From Staphylococcus saccharolyticus (GTDB lineage: Bacteria; Bacillota; Bacilli; Staphylococcales; Staphylococcaceae): a stretch of DNA of 64,000 nt. The notes under the pieces are model-generated. The model had not been told where the DNA came from, made no database searches, and worked only from the letters and a program-made list of their open reading frames with translations. The DNA lies in assembly GCF_900458815.1 (NCBI RefSeq), contig NZ_UHDZ01000001.1, positions 1,054,001-1,118,000 of the forward strand, written 5' to 3'. A program made the position numbers and the translations under genes. This document shows, piece after piece, positions 19,977 through 30,769 of this stretch (positions are counted from its first letter, which is position 1; every line of letters begins with the position of its first letter).

Positions 19977-21116
19977 GTGATTTATTTAGACAATGCAGCC
20001 ACTACTCAAGCTGATCAAGATGTTATAGATTCATTTTCAAAAGTGAACCAAACATTTTACTTCAATCCTAATAGTCCGCATCTAGCTGGATTACAAGCGG
20101 AACAATTATTACTCAAAGCTAAGGATGAAATTAACCGTGTATTAAGACTTAATCATCGATATGAAATTATATTTACTAGTGGTGCAACAGAATCTAACAA
20201 TATGGCCTTGAAAGGTGTCGCTTACAGAAAGAGAGAAAATGCAAATGAAATCATCACCTCCGTTTTAGAACATCCCTCCGTGCTTGAAGTCATGCGATAT
20301 TTAGAAGCAAAGCAAGGTTTTAAATTAAAATATGTCAATGTAACAGAAAATGGTAAAGTGGATGTCGACCATTTAAAATCCATTATGACTGATAAAGTCG
20401 GGCTTGTTACTTGTATGTATGTCAATAATGTTATGGGACAGATTCAACCTATTCAAGCTATCGCAAATCTTTTAGCAGATTATCCGCGAGCGCATTTTCA
20501 TGTTGATGGTGTACAAGCTTTAGGTAAAATATCTATGAATTTTAAAGGAATCGATAGTTTAAGTTTGAGTGGTCATAAGTTTAACGGTCTTAAAGGACAA
20601 GGATTACTCTTGATTAAGAACACTCAAAATATAGAACCAATTATCCATGGTGGTGGTCAAGAATATGGATTACGTAGTGGTACAATCAATCTACCTATGG
20701 CAATTTCAATGGTTAAAGCAATCAAAAATGCTGTAAATCATACCCAGGAATTAAATTTACGTTTAAAAGAATATAATGATAGGTTAACTACGTTTTTAAG
20801 TAAATATAAAGGTGTTTATATTCTATCACCACAAGATGCATCACCTCAAATTATTAATATAGGATTTCCTGGTGTAAAAGGAGAGGTTCTAGTGAATGCC
20901 TTTTCTAAATATGGTGTCATGGTTTCAACTACAAGTGCATGTTCATCTAAAAGAGGTAAACTAAATGAAGTATTATTAGCTATGGATATAGCAGAAACTA
21001 GCATTGAAGGTAGTATTAGATTGTCTATGGGTGCAAGGACTAGTGAAGAAGATATTTTAGGATTTGAAGATAAATTTAAAATAATCTATGAAGAAATAAA
21101 GGAGTTGCTTAAATAA
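19977..21116 (+). CDS. nifZ: cysteine desulfurase, NifZ type, partner of ThiI
   Basis: PLP enzyme that takes sulfur from cysteine as a persulfide. The PLP lysine is Lys201 in [12 protein letters not shown]; the active cysteine is Cys322 in [22 protein letters not shown] and [11 protein letters not shown] are fold-type I landmarks. I choose GTG 19,977 ([10 protein letters not shown]), about 9 bases after AAGAGAAG, giving 379 residues; GTG 19,968 lies inside that site. It overlaps thiI by one base (TAATG). In Bacillus the matching NifZ hands sulfur directly to ThiI for 4-thiouridine in tRNA; the same is inferred here. Confidence 0.92.
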   Translation: MIYLDNAATTQADQDVIDSFSKVNQTFYFNPNSPHLAGLQAEQLLLKAKDEINRVLRLNHRYEIIFTSGATESNNMALKGVAYRKRENANEIITSVLEHPSVLEVMRYLEAKQGFKLKYVNVTENGKVDVDHLKSIMTDKVGLVTCMYVNNVMGQIQPIQAIANLLADYPRAHFHVDGVQALGKISMNFKGIDSLSLSGHKFNGLKGQGLLLIKNTQNIEPIIHGGGQEYGLRSGTINLPMAISMVKAIKNAVNHTQELNLRLKEYNDRLTTFLSKYKGVYILSPQDASPQIINIGFPGVKGEVLVNAFSKYGVMVSTTSACSSKRGKLNEVLLAMDIAETSIEGSIRLSMGARTSEEDILGFEDKFKIIYEEIKELLK

Positions 21117-22339
21117 TGTATTATGATCATTTGCTTGTGCGATATGGAGAATTAACTTTAAAAGGCACGAATCGTAAAATGTTCGTCAATCAACTAAAAG
21201 ACAATGTTAAACGTGCACTCATTCCTTTACAAGGATATCTTGTCAAAGTGAAAAGAGATCGTATGTATGTTGAATTAACTGAAGAAGCCGATATGGAAGA
21301 AATTATTAAACGTTTGACTCAAGTATATGGTATTAAGTCAATTAGTCCAGTTATTAAGATTGATAAAAAAGAAGGCTTGATTTATCAATCTGTTATTCAA
21401 TTAGCAGAAGGGTTTGAACAAAACGCCACATTTAAAATTGATGTTAAACGTGTTGATAAAACTTTTCTCTATGATACTTATGAATTACAACGTAATGTTG
21501 GTGGAGTGATTTTAAAACATTTTGATCATTTAACTGTAAATGTCAAACAACCTGATCATGAAATTAAAATAGAAGTACGTTTAGATGCTATCTACATATA
21601 TGAAGAAGTTGTTGCGGGTTCTGGTGGCTTGCCTGTTGGTACAGGTGGTAAAACTTTACTCATGTTAAGTGGTGGAATTGATTCACCAGTAGCAGGTATG
21701 GAAGTAATGAAACGTGGAGTAACTGTTGAAGCAATTCATTTTCATAGCCCACCATTTACAAGTGAGAAGGCTAAAGATAAAGTCATAGAATTAACAAGGA
21801 TTTTGGCTGAACGTGTAGGACCAATAAAGTTGCACATCGTGCCGTTTACTGAGTTACAAAAACAAATTAATAGAGTTGTGCACCCACGTTATACGATGAC
21901 ATCAACGCGTAGAATGATGATGAGAATATCAGACGTCGTTGTGCATCGTATTGATGCACATGCTATCGTCAATGGTGAAAATTTAGGTCAAGTTGCGAGT
22001 CAAACTTTGAAAAGCATGTACGCCATTAATCATGTGACAACTACACCTGTTCTTCGTCCATTACTAACTTTAGATAAAGAAGATATTATTAGAAAAGCAA
22101 AAGAGTTAGGTACTTTTGAGATATCTATTCAACCTTATGAAGATTGTTGTACGATTTTTACACCTAAAAATCCAGTGACTGAACCCGATTTTGACAAAGT
22201 TGAAAAATATGAAGGGGTTTATGATTTTGATGAAATGATTCAAAAAGCGGTGGAGAATATTGAGACACTTATTATCGACCGTTATTATAAGAATGATAAA
22301 GAACAATCAACCGACGCTTTAATTGAAGATTTATTTTAA
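21116..22339 (+). CDS. thiI: tRNA 4-thiouridine synthase ThiI
   Basis: A 407-residue enzyme that adenylates U8 of tRNA and inserts sulfur. It may also serve thiamine thiazole synthesis. An N-terminal ferredoxin-like domain is followed by a THUMP domain (about 60-165) and a PP-loop ATPase with SGGIDSP at 185-191. There is no C-terminal rhodanese domain, which fits the Gram-positive type fed by NifZ. AAGGAG lies within the 3' end of nifZ. Translational coupling by TAATG is likely. Confidence 0.95.
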   Translation: MYYDHLLVRYGELTLKGTNRKMFVNQLKDNVKRALIPLQGYLVKVKRDRMYVELTEEADMEEIIKRLTQVYGIKSISPVIKIDKKEGLIYQSVIQLAEGFEQNATFKIDVKRVDKTFLYDTYELQRNVGGVILKHFDHLTVNVKQPDHEIKIEVRLDAIYIYEEVVAGSGGLPVGTGGKTLLMLSGGIDSPVAGMEVMKRGVTVEAIHFHSPPFTSEKAKDKVIELTRILAERVGPIKLHIVPFTELQKQINRVVHPRYTMTSTRRMMMRISDVVVHRIDAHAIVNGENLGQVASQTLKSMYAINHVTTTPVLRPLLTLDKEDIIRKAKELGTFEISIQPYEDCCTIFTPKNPVTEPDFDKVEKYEGVYDFDEMIQKAVENIETLIIDRYYKNDKEQSTDALIEDLF

Positions 22340-22384
22340 TGATTAAACTTAGGGTGAAATATATACAAAGAGGTGTCTAAACAA

Positions 22385-23158
22385 ATGGATTGGCACTTAA
22401 CAGCGGTGTTGACGGTTATCTTTTTTGGTTTTATAGCTCCTTTTATTGATTCAGTGGTCGGTGGTGGGAGATCAATATCTACGCCAGCTTTACTTGCAAT
22501 AGGATTACCGCCATCATTAGCTTTAGGGACGAATAAATTTGCAAGTTCATTTAATACTTTAACGAGTGCTTTTAAGTTTATACGTTCAGGAAAAGTGGAT
22601 TTACGTATAGTCTTAAAAATCTTTCCTATTGTATTTATTGCATCTGGTTGTGGTGCGATTCTAGCTACATATTTACCAGCAAATGTTTTAAAATCGCTAA
22701 TTATTGCAGTTTTATCTATCGTTATTGTCTATACAATTGTAAAAAAACTGGGGAAGTATGAGAACTTTTACTTCCTTTACTGCTATGAAGGCTATTACTT
22801 TTACTATGATGTTTATTTTATTGTGGTTCTATGATGGTTTCTTAGGAGACGGTACTGGATCGTTTATGCTTTTTACATTATTACTGATTAGGTTTGATTT
22901 TCTAAGTGCAGCAGGAAACGCTAAAGTTTAAAATTTTGCATCAAATGCGGGTGGTTTAACGTTATTTATCTTTTTAGGGCAAGTGAATTACACTATGGCA
23001 TGATTATGGCAGTTAGTATGACAGTTGGCTCATATTTAGGTGCACAATTTGCACTTCAAAAAGGCGTGAGATATGTAAAAGGATTATTTATTTTAGTTAC
23101 AACAGTTTTCATTTTAAAAAATCTGTATGATTACTTGATAAAAGTTTTCCATCATTAA
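22385..23158 (+). pseudogene. TauE/SafE-family sulfite/anion exporter, broken
   Basis: The N-terminal half (IDSVVGGGRSISTPALLAIG, LGTNKFASSFNTLTSAFKFI) is typical of TauE/SafE/YfcA membrane proteins. A shift in the A-run at 22,741-22,747 leaves the frame; the correct frame resumes with WGSMRTFTSFTAMKA. An in-frame TAA at 22,929-22,931 replaces a leucine codon (AKV-stop-NFAS). A missing base near 22,995-23,000 shifts again before GMIMAVSMTVGSYLGAQF. The corrected protein would be about 257 residues with eight or so membrane segments. It follows thiI by 45 bases. One family glycine also looks altered (VVGGGRSIS where VVGGGGLIS is usual). Confidence 0.92.
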
Positions 23159-23328
23159 ATGTTGAGGTTAAAATAAAAAGATATAACTATAGTACCTAAT
23201 TTAGAAGTGGTGTCGCTCACGTTACTTAGTTAAATGTAGTTGTATTGATTATTTTTTCCTCTTTTTTGTGGAAAATTAAAAATAGAATGACAGGGCTTAC
23301 ATTGAATTAAAATAGCGTTGATTAAAAA

Positions 23329-23364
23329 TTGAAAACACATGAATGTTTGTCGTATGATTATAAT
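23329..23364 (+). promoter_or_regulatory. surviving promoter of the tpx pseudogene
   Basis: TTGAAA (23329-23334), an 18-base spacer, and TATGAT (23353-23358) or TATAAT (23359-23364). It precedes AGGAGG and the ATG of tpx, so the dead gene probably still has transcription and translation signals. Confidence 0.5.
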
Positions 23365-23391
23365 TAATAACAACTATAGGAGGTCTTGATT

Positions 23392-23888
23392 ATGACTCAA
23401 ATTACTTTTAAAGACAAGCCTATTTCTTTAATAGGCGAACAGGTAAAAGAGGGTGACATTGCACCTAATTTCACAGTTTTAGACAATAGTTTAAATCTGA
23501 TTACATTAGATGATTTTAAAGGCAAAAAGAAATTGATTAGTGTTATTCCATCTATTGATACAGGCGTGTGTGTGACTAATAAACTCGTAAATTCAATGAA
23601 GAAGCATCTGTTGAGGACGGAGTTATCTTAACTATTTCTGTGGATTTACCATTTGCTCAGAAAAAATGGTGTGCTTCAAATGGCTTAGATAATGTTGTAA
23701 CGTTAAGTGATCACAGAAACTTATCTTTTGGAGAAAATTATGGTGTGATTATGCAAGGAATGAGATTATTAGCGCGTTCAGTTTTTGTGTTAAATGAAAA
23801 TAATAAAGTTGTTTATAAAGAAATCGTTAATGAGGGAACTGATTTTCCAGATTTTGAGTCAACTTTAGAAGCATACCGTAACGTTTAA
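23392..23888 (+). pseudogene. tpx: thiol peroxidase Tpx, broken
   Basis: Tpx is an atypical 2-Cys peroxiredoxin that removes H2O2 and alkyl peroxides. The N-terminus ([17 protein letters not shown]) and the peroxidatic cysteine in SIDTGVC are present, and the second half ([24 protein letters not shown]) holds the resolving cysteine. At 23,567-23,577 a GT repeat has gained two bases, and in the ancestral frame the next two glutamine codons (DQQTRKFN) have both become TAA. Thus three lesions fall within 15 bases, right after the catalytic cysteine. AGGAGG supports ATG 23,392. Corrected length is about 164 residues, normal for Tpx. Confidence 0.95.
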
Positions 23889-24018
23889 TTTGATATCGTA
23901 ATATTGACAGTGATAGTCAAAGTGCCCATACTTAGTCGAGAAGTAGGGTTATTCGTGATTAGTTAATAAAATCCTATGAAACATGGTGGGACACTTTTTT
24001 ATTAGAAAGGGTTATTTT

Positions 24019-24966
24019 ATGACTGAAGAAAATACAATTATGGAACGTTTATTCCACACATTAGATGAAAGAGCTAAATCATTAAATGAAGAAAATGGAC
24101 AAAGTTTCATTGAGAATTTAGGATTAGCTATGGAAGATATTTATAAAAACCATAGAAATCTTTTAGAGCAAGCTACGCTTCAAGATAGAAGGAAAGCCTT
24201 TCAATTCGCGTACTTAAGTCTTATGCAAGAAGAAAATATTCAAGCGAATCATCAAATCACTCCAGATTCTATCGGGCTTATACTTGGCTTTTTAGTTCAG
24301 CGTTTTATCAAAGATAAAGAAGAAATGCATATTGTGGATATTGCTAGTGGAACTGGTCACTTAAGTGCATCAGTCAAAGAAGTATTATCAGATACAACTA
24401 TTATGCATCATCTTATAGAAGTAGATCCTGTTTTATCTCGAGTAAGCATACATTTAGCCAATTTTTTAGAAATACCGTTTGATGTATATCCTCAAGATGC
24501 TATTATGCCTTTACCATTAAAAGAGGCTGATGTAGTGATTGGTGATTTTCCAATTGGTTACTATCCTGTTGACGAACGTAGTAAAGAAATGAAACTAGGA
24601 TTTGAAGAGGGACATAGTTATTCTCATTATTTACTTATTGAACAAGCAGTGAATACGTTAAAAGGGGCTGGTTTTGCATTTTTAGTTGTGCCAAATGATC
24701 TCTTTACAGGAGATAAAGTGAAACAGTTAGAAAAATTTATTGCTACAGAGACTGAAATGCAAGCATTTTTAAATTTGCCAACAACACTTTTTAAAAATGA
24801 AAAAGCACGAAAATCTATATTAATTTTACAAAAGAAAATACCGCATGAAACCAAACCAGTAGAAGTATTATTGGCGAATATCCCCGATTTTAAAAATCCA
24901 CAACAATTCCAAGGATTTATTACTGATTTAAATCAATGGTTGGTCACAAATCATACAAAAAAATAA
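24019..24966 (+). CDS. class I SAM-dependent methyltransferase, YtxK-like
   Basis: A 315-residue protein with a helical N-terminus and a Rossmann methyltransferase core. The SAM loop reads DIASGTGHLS (about 107-116). An N6-adenine methylase-like motif IV variant, DFPIGYYP, sits at 176-183 where NPPY would be. I choose ATG 24,019, 7 bases after AGAAAGGG; upstream in-frame starts lie in a hairpin. It directly precedes ackA, as in Bacillus (ytxK-ackA) and S. aureus. The true substrate is unknown; a DNA-methylase ancestry is likely but activity is not established. Confidence 0.88.
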   Translation: MTEENTIMERLFHTLDERAKSLNEENGQSFIENLGLAMEDIYKNHRNLLEQATLQDRRKAFQFAYLSLMQEENIQANHQITPDSIGLILGFLVQRFIKDKEEMHIVDIASGTGHLSASVKEVLSDTTIMHHLIEVDPVLSRVSIHLANFLEIPFDVYPQDAIMPLPLKEADVVIGDFPIGYYPVDERSKEMKLGFEEGHSYSHYLLIEQAVNTLKGAGFAFLVVPNDLFTGDKVKQLEKFIATETEMQAFLNLPTTLFKNEKARKSILILQKKIPHETKPVEVLLANIPDFKNPQQFQGFITDLNQWLVTNHTKK

Positions 24967-25055
24967 TCTGTAACAATATAGTATTCGAACTGTCTTAATG
25001 ATAGAATGGACTATGTGAAAAATATAACTAAACAAATGATGGAGGACAATGATTT

Positions 25056-26321
25056 ATGTCTAAATTAATTTTGGCGGTTAATGCTGGGAGTTCATCTCTA
25101 AAGTTCCAGCTAATCAAAATGCCGGAAGAAAAATTAGTAACCAAAGGCGTTATTGAACGTATTGGTTTAAGCGACTCTATTTTCACAATTCATGTTGAAG
25201 GGGAAAAGCTTACTGACATTAGAGATATCAAAGATCATGAAGAAGCAGTTAACATCATGTTAAATAGTTTTAAAGAGCATCACATGATTGAAGATATAAT
25301 TGAAATCGAAGGTACGGGTCACCGCGTGGTTCATGGTGGAGAAAAATTCCCTAAATCAGTAGTAGTGACAGATGAAGTAGAATCTCAAATTGAGGAATTA
25401 AGTGAATTAGCACCTTTACATAATCCAGCTAACTTAATGGGTATTAGAGCTTTTAGAAAACTATTGCCTGATATACCTCATGTTGCTGTATTTGATACTT
25501 CATTCCATCAAACTATGCCAGAACAAGCGTATCTTTATAGCTTACCTTATCATTATTATGAGGATTACGGAATTCGTAAGTATGGTTTCCACGGTACAAG
25601 TCATAAGTATGTATCACGTAGAGCTGCTGAAATTTTAGGACGACCTATTGAAGATTTAAGAATTATTTCTTGTCATATTGGTAATGGTGCGTCAATCGCT
25701 GCTATTGATGGCGGAGAATCTATTGACACGTCTATGGGCTTTACGCCCCTTGCAGGTGTAACAATGGGTACACGTTCAGGTAACCTTGACCCTGCTTTAA
25801 TTCCATTTATTATGGAGAAAACAGGAAAAACTGCTGATGAAGTGTTAGATATCCTTAATAAGGAATCAGGTTTATTAGGTTTAACTGGTACATCTAGTGA
25901 TTTACGTGACTTAACAGAAGAAGCTAAACATGGTCGTCAACGTGCACGTGTAGCACTTGATTTATTTGCATCTAAAATTCACAAATATATCGGTTCTTAT
26001 GCAGCAAGAATGCATGGTGTAGATGTTATTGTATTTACAGCTGGTATAGGTGAAAACTCTCATATTATACGTGGTAAAGTTTTAGAAGGTCTAGAGTTTA
26101 TGGGTGTATATTGGGACCCTAAGAAGAATGAAAGTTTACATGGTGAAGAAGGTTATATTAATTATCCACACGCACCTGTTAAAGTACTTGTTGTTCCTAC
26201 AGACGAAGAAGTTATGATTTCTCGTGATGTCATCAAGTATGGTGGTCTGAAAGATGAAATCGACAAAGAAAGTGCAAATGATAATAGTGGAAAATCGAAT
26301 GTCGAAAATGTAGAAGCCTAA
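25056..26321 (+). CDS. ackA: acetate kinase
   Basis: Makes ATP from acetyl-phosphate in overflow and fermentative metabolism. Landmarks: NAGSSSLKF at 9-17, HRVVHGG at 89-95, catalytic Asp147 in [19 protein letters not shown] at 179-187 and [10 protein letters not shown]. At 421 residues it is about 20 longer than usual: after the normal end near GGLKDE comes an Asn/Ser/Glu-rich tail ending VENVEA. GGAGG precedes the ATG. Intact ackA with dead acsA means the cell can excrete acetate but has lost the high-affinity route back. Confidence 0.97.
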   Translation: MSKLILAVNAGSSSLKFQLIKMPEEKLVTKGVIERIGLSDSIFTIHVEGEKLTDIRDIKDHEEAVNIMLNSFKEHHMIEDIIEIEGTGHRVVHGGEKFPKSVVVTDEVESQIEELSELAPLHNPANLMGIRAFRKLLPDIPHVAVFDTSFHQTMPEQAYLYSLPYHYYEDYGIRKYGFHGTSHKYVSRRAAEILGRPIEDLRIISCHIGNGASIAAIDGGESIDTSMGFTPLAGVTMGTRSGNLDPALIPFIMEKTGKTADEVLDILNKESGLLGLTGTSSDLRDLTEEAKHGRQRARVALDLFASKIHKYIGSYAARMHGVDVIVFTAGIGENSHIIRGKVLEGLEFMGVYWDPKKNESLHGEEGYINYPHAPVKVLVVPTDEEVMISRDVIKYGGLKDEIDKESANDNSGKSNVENVEA

Positions 26322-26330
26322 TTATTTATA

Positions 26331-26369
26331 TTCGCATAACAACTAGACAAGTTGTTATGCGAATCTTTT
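26331..26369. terminator. ackA terminator
   Basis: TTCGCATAACAAC and GTTGTTATGCGAA form a perfect 13-bp stem around a 7-base loop, followed by TCTTTTG. Confidence 0.92.
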
Positions 26370-26480
26370 GTTTCATCGGGAAATATAAAATATCAAAAAA
26401 CTGCCGTTAAAGTTATAAACTTATATCGACAGTTTAAATGCAAGTTCAAGTTATAGATAAGTACAATATACTTTAACTGT

Positions 26481-26981
26481 TTAGTCTTGGTATCTTTCAC
26501 GTAATTTAGGTGTTGCCACTTGTGGTTGGAAATCTTCTGGAATTTCTTCAGTACGTACCACAAGAACATCACAAGGTGCATGACGGACAATTGCCTCAGA
26601 AACAGATCCAACGATAAAGCGTTCAACTGCGTTTAAACCTGAAGTACCACTCATAATTAAATCAGCGGCAACCTCATGTGCTAGTTTTTTTGGAATAATT
26701 GCTTTAGGTGAACCAAACTCTAATCGGGTTTCTACATTTTTTACGCCTGCATTTGAAGCAACTTCTTTGTATCCTTTTAATAATTCTTCAGAGAAATGTT
26801 TTGATTTTTTAGTGAATTGAGCATCATAAACTTCATATGAAGAATATGTTCTTGAATCAATGACATTAACGATTGTTAATTTAGCATCATTACGTTTAGC
26901 AACGCCAACCGCCTTATTAAAAGCCCATTCTGCTTCATGAGATCCATCGACTGCGATTAATATATTTTTGTAAGTAATCAT
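26481..26981 (-). CDS. universal stress protein
   Basis: A 166-residue UspA-fold nucleotide-binding protein. The start MITYKNILIAVDGSHEAEW is the family's first strand and loop; the ATP-binding end reads SGTSGLNAVERFIVGSVSEA, close to the G-2x-G-9x-G(S/T) motif. I choose the ATG at 26,981, 8 bases after GAAGGGGG, rather than one at 26,999. It lies divergent from ald, as in other staphylococci. Its exact stress role is not known. Confidence 0.92.
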   Translation of the reverse strand: MITYKNILIAVDGSHEAEWAFNKAVGVAKRNDAKLTIVNVIDSRTYSSYEVYDAQFTKKSKHFSEELLKGYKEVASNAGVKNVETRLEFGSPKAIIPKKLAHEVAADLIMSGTSGLNAVERFIVGSVSEAIVRHAPCDVLVVRTEEIPEDFQPQVATPKLRERYQD

Positions 26982-27069
26982 CGCTTTAGCCCCCTTCATC
27001 TTTCATACTTCTATTTTAACATAATAAACTGAATATTAAATTAATATTGATTACAAAATTGTGTACTTT

Positions 27070-27083
27070 TGTTTGCGCTTACA
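27070..27083 (+). promoter_or_regulatory. candidate cre (CcpA) site before ald
   Basis: TGTTTGCGCTTACA matches TGWNANCGNTNWCA with one mismatch. It lies 39 bases before the ald ATG and about 90 bases before the divergent stress gene. Catabolite repression of alanine breakdown would make sense. Confidence 0.6.
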
Positions 27084-27121
27084 CATATTTAGCGTTACGA
27101 TGAGGATGGAGGTAGATATTT

Positions 27122-28240
27122 ATGAAAATTGGCATTCCTAAAGAAATAAAAAATAATGAGAATCGAGTGGGTTTATCACCAAGTGGCGTACATGCTTTAG
27201 TTGAAGAAGGTCATACTGTTCTAGTCGAAACAAATGCGGGGGCAGGTTCTTACTTTGAAAATATTGATTATAAAGAAGCTGGAGCAAAAATTATTTCTGA
27301 ACAGTCAAATGTTTGGGATGTAGACATGGTTATAAAAGTTAAAGAACCACTTGAGTCCGAATATCAATTTTTTAAAAAAGGATTAATTTTATTCACATAT
27401 TTACATCTAGCTAATGAAGAAAAATTAACTCAAGCACTTGTAGATAACAAGGTGGTTGCAATAGCGTACGAAACAGTCCAATTACCAGATGGTTCTTTAC
27501 CATTATTATCACCTATGAGTGAAGTTGCAGGTAGAATGTCTACACAAATTGGTGCAGAGTTTTTACAAAAATTCAATGGTGGAATGGGTATATTACTTGG
27601 AGGTATTCCAGGAGTACCCAAAGGTAAAGTAACCATCATTGGTGGTGGCAAAGCTGGAACGAATGCTGCTAAAATTGCATTAGGATTAGGAGCAGAAGTG
27701 ACAATTTTAGATGCTAATCCAAAACGGTTGCAAGAATTAGATGATTTATTTGATGGTATAGTTAGAACAATAATGTCTAATCCACTTAATATCGAAATGT
27801 ATGTTAAAGAGAGTGATTTAGTCATTGGTGCAGTATTAATTCCAGGTGCGAAAGCGCCTAATTTAGTTACTGAAGACATGATTAAACAAATGAAAAATGG
27901 ATCAGTTGTTGTTGATATAGCAATTGACCAAGGCGGTATTTTTGAAACTACTGACAAAATAACAACACATGATAATCCAACGTACACAAAACATGGTGTA
28001 GTTCACTACGCTGTTGCCAACATGCCAGGTGCAGTACCAAGAACTTCTACATTAGGCTTAAATAATGCAACGTTGCCTTATGCACAATTACTAGCTAAAA
28101 AAGGATATCAAAATGCCTTCAAAGCTAACCATGCTTTATCATTAGGTTTAAATACTTATAAAGGTCATGTTACTAATAAAAACGTAGCAGAAGCATTTAA
28201 TTTAAACTATATATCTATTGAAGATGCCCTAAGAGAATAA
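27122..28240 (+). CDS. ald: alanine dehydrogenase
   Basis: NAD-dependent interconversion of L-alanine and pyruvate plus ammonia. It lets the cell use alanine as carbon and nitrogen, or run the reverse to recycle NADH. The N-terminus [17 protein letters not shown] is diagnostic, with Arg15-type pyruvate binding. The NAD loop is [21 protein letters not shown] (about residue 174 onward). [15 protein letters not shown] is the family's late signature. Length 372 is normal. GGAGG precedes the ATG. It ends at a strong bidirectional terminator shared with the peptidase. Confidence 0.97.
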   Translation: MKIGIPKEIKNNENRVGLSPSGVHALVEEGHTVLVETNAGAGSYFENIDYKEAGAKIISEQSNVWDVDMVIKVKEPLESEYQFFKKGLILFTYLHLANEEKLTQALVDNKVVAIAYETVQLPDGSLPLLSPMSEVAGRMSTQIGAEFLQKFNGGMGILLGGIPGVPKGKVTIIGGGKAGTNAAKIALGLGAEVTILDANPKRLQELDDLFDGIVRTIMSNPLNIEMYVKESDLVIGAVLIPGAKAPNLVTEDMIKQMKNGSVVVDIAIDQGGIFETTDKITTHDNPTYTKHGVVHYAVANMPGAVPRTSTLGLNNATLPYAQLLAKKGYQNAFKANHALSLGLNTYKGHVTNKNVAEAFNLNYISIEDALRE

Positions 28241-28253
28241 AATAAATTTTTAT

Positions 28254-28290
28254 CCCCCTGACAAAAGATAATAATTGTGTCAGGGGGTTT
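28254..28290. terminator. bidirectional terminator, ald / peptidase
   Basis: CCCCCTGACA (28254-28263) and TGTCAGGGGG (28278-28287) form a perfect 10-bp stem between converging genes; T or A runs lie on both sides. Confidence 0.92.
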
Positions 28291-28301
28291 AAATGCAGTA
28301 A

Positions 28302-29357
28302 TTATTTTTCATAACGAGTAAGAACTTCGTAGCCATCTTCAGTAACTAAAATATCATCTTCAATACGAACTCCAGCAACTTGTGGTACATAAATACCAGG
28401 CTCTATCGTAATTACCATTCCTGCTTCTAAAGAATTATTATTTACACTAGAAATATCTTGATACTCGTGTTCTTCTAAACCTAAACCATGTCCTAGACGG
28501 TGAGGGAAATAATCCCCATAACCCGCTTTGCTAATAATATCTCTAGCGATTTTATCTATATCTTTGATGGTCACACCGTGTTTAATCGCTTTAATTGCAG
28601 AGGTCTCAGCATTTAATACTGTATGATAGATTTCCTGTGCTTCCTCACTAGGGTTACCATATTTAATTGTTCGAGTCATATCACTACAGTAGTGATTATA
28701 AATCACTCCTAAATCAAATAAAACATATTCATTTTGTTGAAGTTTTCTGTTACCAGGAGTGCCATGAGGAGAAGCTGCATGATCACCAAAGAGTACCATT
28801 GTGTCAAAACTCATTTCATTGACACCATATTTTTTTATCTCATTTTCAATATGGTTAACAACTTCACGTTCCTCTACTCCTTCTTTTAAGTAAGCAACAC
28901 CAATTTCTATACATTTATCTGCTAATTCAGCAGCTTTTTTAATATTTGCGATTTCTTCTTGTGATTTTATATTACGCAATTCTTTGATTGATTGATCAAT
29001 ATCCTTATAATTTTTTACATTAAATGCTTGTGAAAGTTCACGTTGACGTTTTACAGTTAAATGTTCGCTTTCAATAAGCATCGTTGAAAAAATTTGCGGA
29101 CACATCTCAAAAGGATTTTCAGTGTCAGAATAACCAATGATTTTACCATCAAAGGGTGAAGTTTTAACTTCCTCAATTTCCATTCTAGGGCAAAACAATA
29201 CAGGTTCAGCATTTGCTCGAATAAGTAAAGCAAATAATCTTTCATGTGGTTCACTTCTATATCCTGTAAAGTAGAATATGTTTAAGGGAGTTGTAATCCA
29301 TGCAGCATCGGCATTTTGTTGGCGTAAGACTGTTTTAATTTCTTCTATTTTAGTCAT
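28302..29357 (-). CDS. M24-family Xaa-Pro dipeptidase/aminopeptidase
   Basis: A 351-residue two-domain metallopeptidase of the prolidase type that releases residues before proline. The creatinase-like N-domain spans about 1-130. The pita-bread domain shows all five metal ligands: Asp in LFDLGVIY, Asp in SDMTRTI, His in [13 protein letters not shown], Glu in ITIEPGIY and Glu in VRIEDDI. I choose the ATG at 29,357 (MTKIEEIK) because GGAGG lies 8 bases upstream; the ATG at 29,372 precedes that site. Probably helps use host peptides, which would matter more if serine synthesis is lost (inference). Confidence 0.93.
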   Translation of the reverse strand: MTKIEEIKTVLRQQNADAAWITTPLNIFYFTGYRSEPHERLFALLIRANAEPVLFCPRMEIEEVKTSPFDGKIIGYSDTENPFEMCPQIFSTMLIESEHLTVKRQRELSQAFNVKNYKDIDQSIKELRNIKSQEEIANIKKAAELADKCIEIGVAYLKEGVEEREVVNHIENEIKKYGVNEMSFDTMVLFGDHAASPHGTPGNRKLQQNEYVLFDLGVIYNHYCSDMTRTIKYGNPSEEAQEIYHTVLNAETSAIKAIKHGVTIKDIDKIARDIISKAGYGDYFPHRLGHGLGLEEHEYQDISSVNNNSLEAGMVITIEPGIYVPQVAGVRIEDDILVTEDGYEVLTRYEK

Positions 29358-29529
29358 TTTGGAGTCCTCCATTTTCTCAAGTTAATTTAATTTTATGCTA
29401 ATTAGCTTTACTTTTCAAAAATTGTCAAGAAATGATATATAATTCGACTTTCGTTTTAGAAAATGTTGTTATAAATAGAATGAGGTAGGGTATACAGAAG
29501 ATAGATAATATAAGAGGAGGGCTATAAAA

Positions 29530-30219
29530 ATGAAGTTATCATTTCATGGTCAATCAACAATTTATTTTGAAGGTAATGGAAAAAAGGTTATTGTAGATCC
29601 ATTTATTTCTGGCAATGAAAAATGTGATTTAGATGAACAAACTTTAGATGTAGATTATATTATTTTGACTCATGGTCACGCTGATCATTTTGGTGATGTG
29701 GTAGAATTAGCAAATCGTAACCATGCGACTGTAATAGGTTCAGCTGAATTACAAGGTTATTTATCAACGTATCATGGAATTGAAAATGTTCATGGTATGA
29801 ATATTGGTGGTAAAACAACATTTGATTTTGGAACAATTAAATTTGTTCAAGCTTTCCATAGTTCTAGTTTTACACATGAAGATGGTATACCAGTTTACTT
29901 GGGAATGCCGATGGGAGTAATTATCGAAGTAGAAGGTAAGACTATTTATCATACAGGGGATACAGGTCTATTTAGCGATATGAAATTAATAGCTGATCGC
30001 CATCCAGTTGATGTTTGTTTTGTACCTATTGGTGACAATTTTACAATGGGAATTGAAGATGCAAGTTATGCAATTAACGAATTTATAAAACCTCATATTT
30101 CTGTACCTATTCATTATTACACTTTCCCATTAATAGAACAAGATCCTAATCAATTTAAAGAGGCAGTGAATATTGGTGAAGTACAAATTCTTGAGCCTGG
30201 ACAATCAGTTGAATTTTAA
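29530..30219 (+). CDS. metallo-beta-lactamase-fold metal-dependent hydrolase (UPF0173)
   Basis: A 229-residue cytoplasmic hydrolase of the YtkL/UPF0173 group. The binuclear metal motif HGHADH lies at 48-53, with later ligands in the [10 protein letters not shown] region, HTGDTGLF (Asp) and [10 protein letters not shown]. The substrate is unknown. AGGAGGG precedes the ATG. It ends in a terminator shared with the converging stress gene. Confidence 0.9.
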   Translation: MKLSFHGQSTIYFEGNGKKVIVDPFISGNEKCDLDEQTLDVDYIILTHGHADHFGDVVELANRNHATVIGSAELQGYLSTYHGIENVHGMNIGGKTTFDFGTIKFVQAFHSSSFTHEDGIPVYLGMPMGVIIEVEGKTIYHTGDTGLFSDMKLIADRHPVDVCFVPIGDNFTMGIEDASYAINEFIKPHISVPIHYYTFPLIEQDPNQFKEAVNIGEVQILEPGQSVEF

Positions 30220-30250
30220 TAAATAAAGTCGATCTTCATAATACAAAGAT

Positions 30251-30292
30251 ATCCCGCTTCTAAACTATTTAAGTCTAAAAGCGGGATGTTAT
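30251..30292. terminator. bidirectional terminator between hydrolase and stress protein genes
   Basis: ATCCCGCTT (30251-30259) pairs with AAGCGGGAT (30279-30287), a perfect 9-bp stem between convergent genes. Confidence 0.85.
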
Positions 30293-30295
30293 TAA

Positions 30296-30709
30296 TTATT
30301 TAACAATTAATACAGGGATAGTAGCACGTTTTGCTACTTTATGACTTACGCTACCAAGCACAAATTTCTTTTTGTCTTCTGCTTTGCGGTTACTCAAAAC
30401 GACAATTTCGAATTTACCACTATTTGCATACTTTAACAATTCTTCTTTAGGATTTCCTCTGACTATAACTTCATCATAATCGATGCCATAGTCTTCTATA
30501 GTTTTACGAGTTTTCTCTAGCCGTTTACTACGTTCTTCTGTTAGCTTATCTAGATGAACACCTGCTTTAATAGACGCTTGTGCATCTTGTTCATTGATTG
30601 CATTTAAAATTGTAACAATAGTGTCTTTCCCGGCTAGACGTGACACTTCTTTAAGTGCTTTTTTGTTTTTTAGTTGTGTGTCAACCCCTAGTAAAATATG
30701 TTTATACAT
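30296..30709 (-). CDS. small universal stress protein
   Basis: A 137-residue UspA-fold protein, the second in the window and shorter than the one at 26,481. MYKHILLGVDTQL gives the first strand; the end VLGSVSHKVAKRATIPVLIVK is the typical G-x-VSH-x-V phosphate loop and last strand. A GGAGGGATG-type ribosome site precedes the ATG. Role unknown. Confidence 0.9.
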   Translation of the reverse strand: MYKHILLGVDTQLKNKKALKEVSRLAGKDTIVTILNAINEQDAQASIKAGVHLDKLTEERSKRLEKTRKTIEDYGIDYDEVIVRGNPKEELLKYANSGKFEIVVLSNRKAEDKKKFVLGSVSHKVAKRATIPVLIVK

Positions 30710-30769
30710 AAGACATCCCTCCTCACTTTCATTTTAGTAAAGTTTTAATGAAATTTCCATTTAAATTAA

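Noticed and set aside
27430..27987. 185-codon minus-strand open frame inside ald
   Set aside because: Fully antisense to a conserved enzyme, no ribosome site, composition of a shadow frame.
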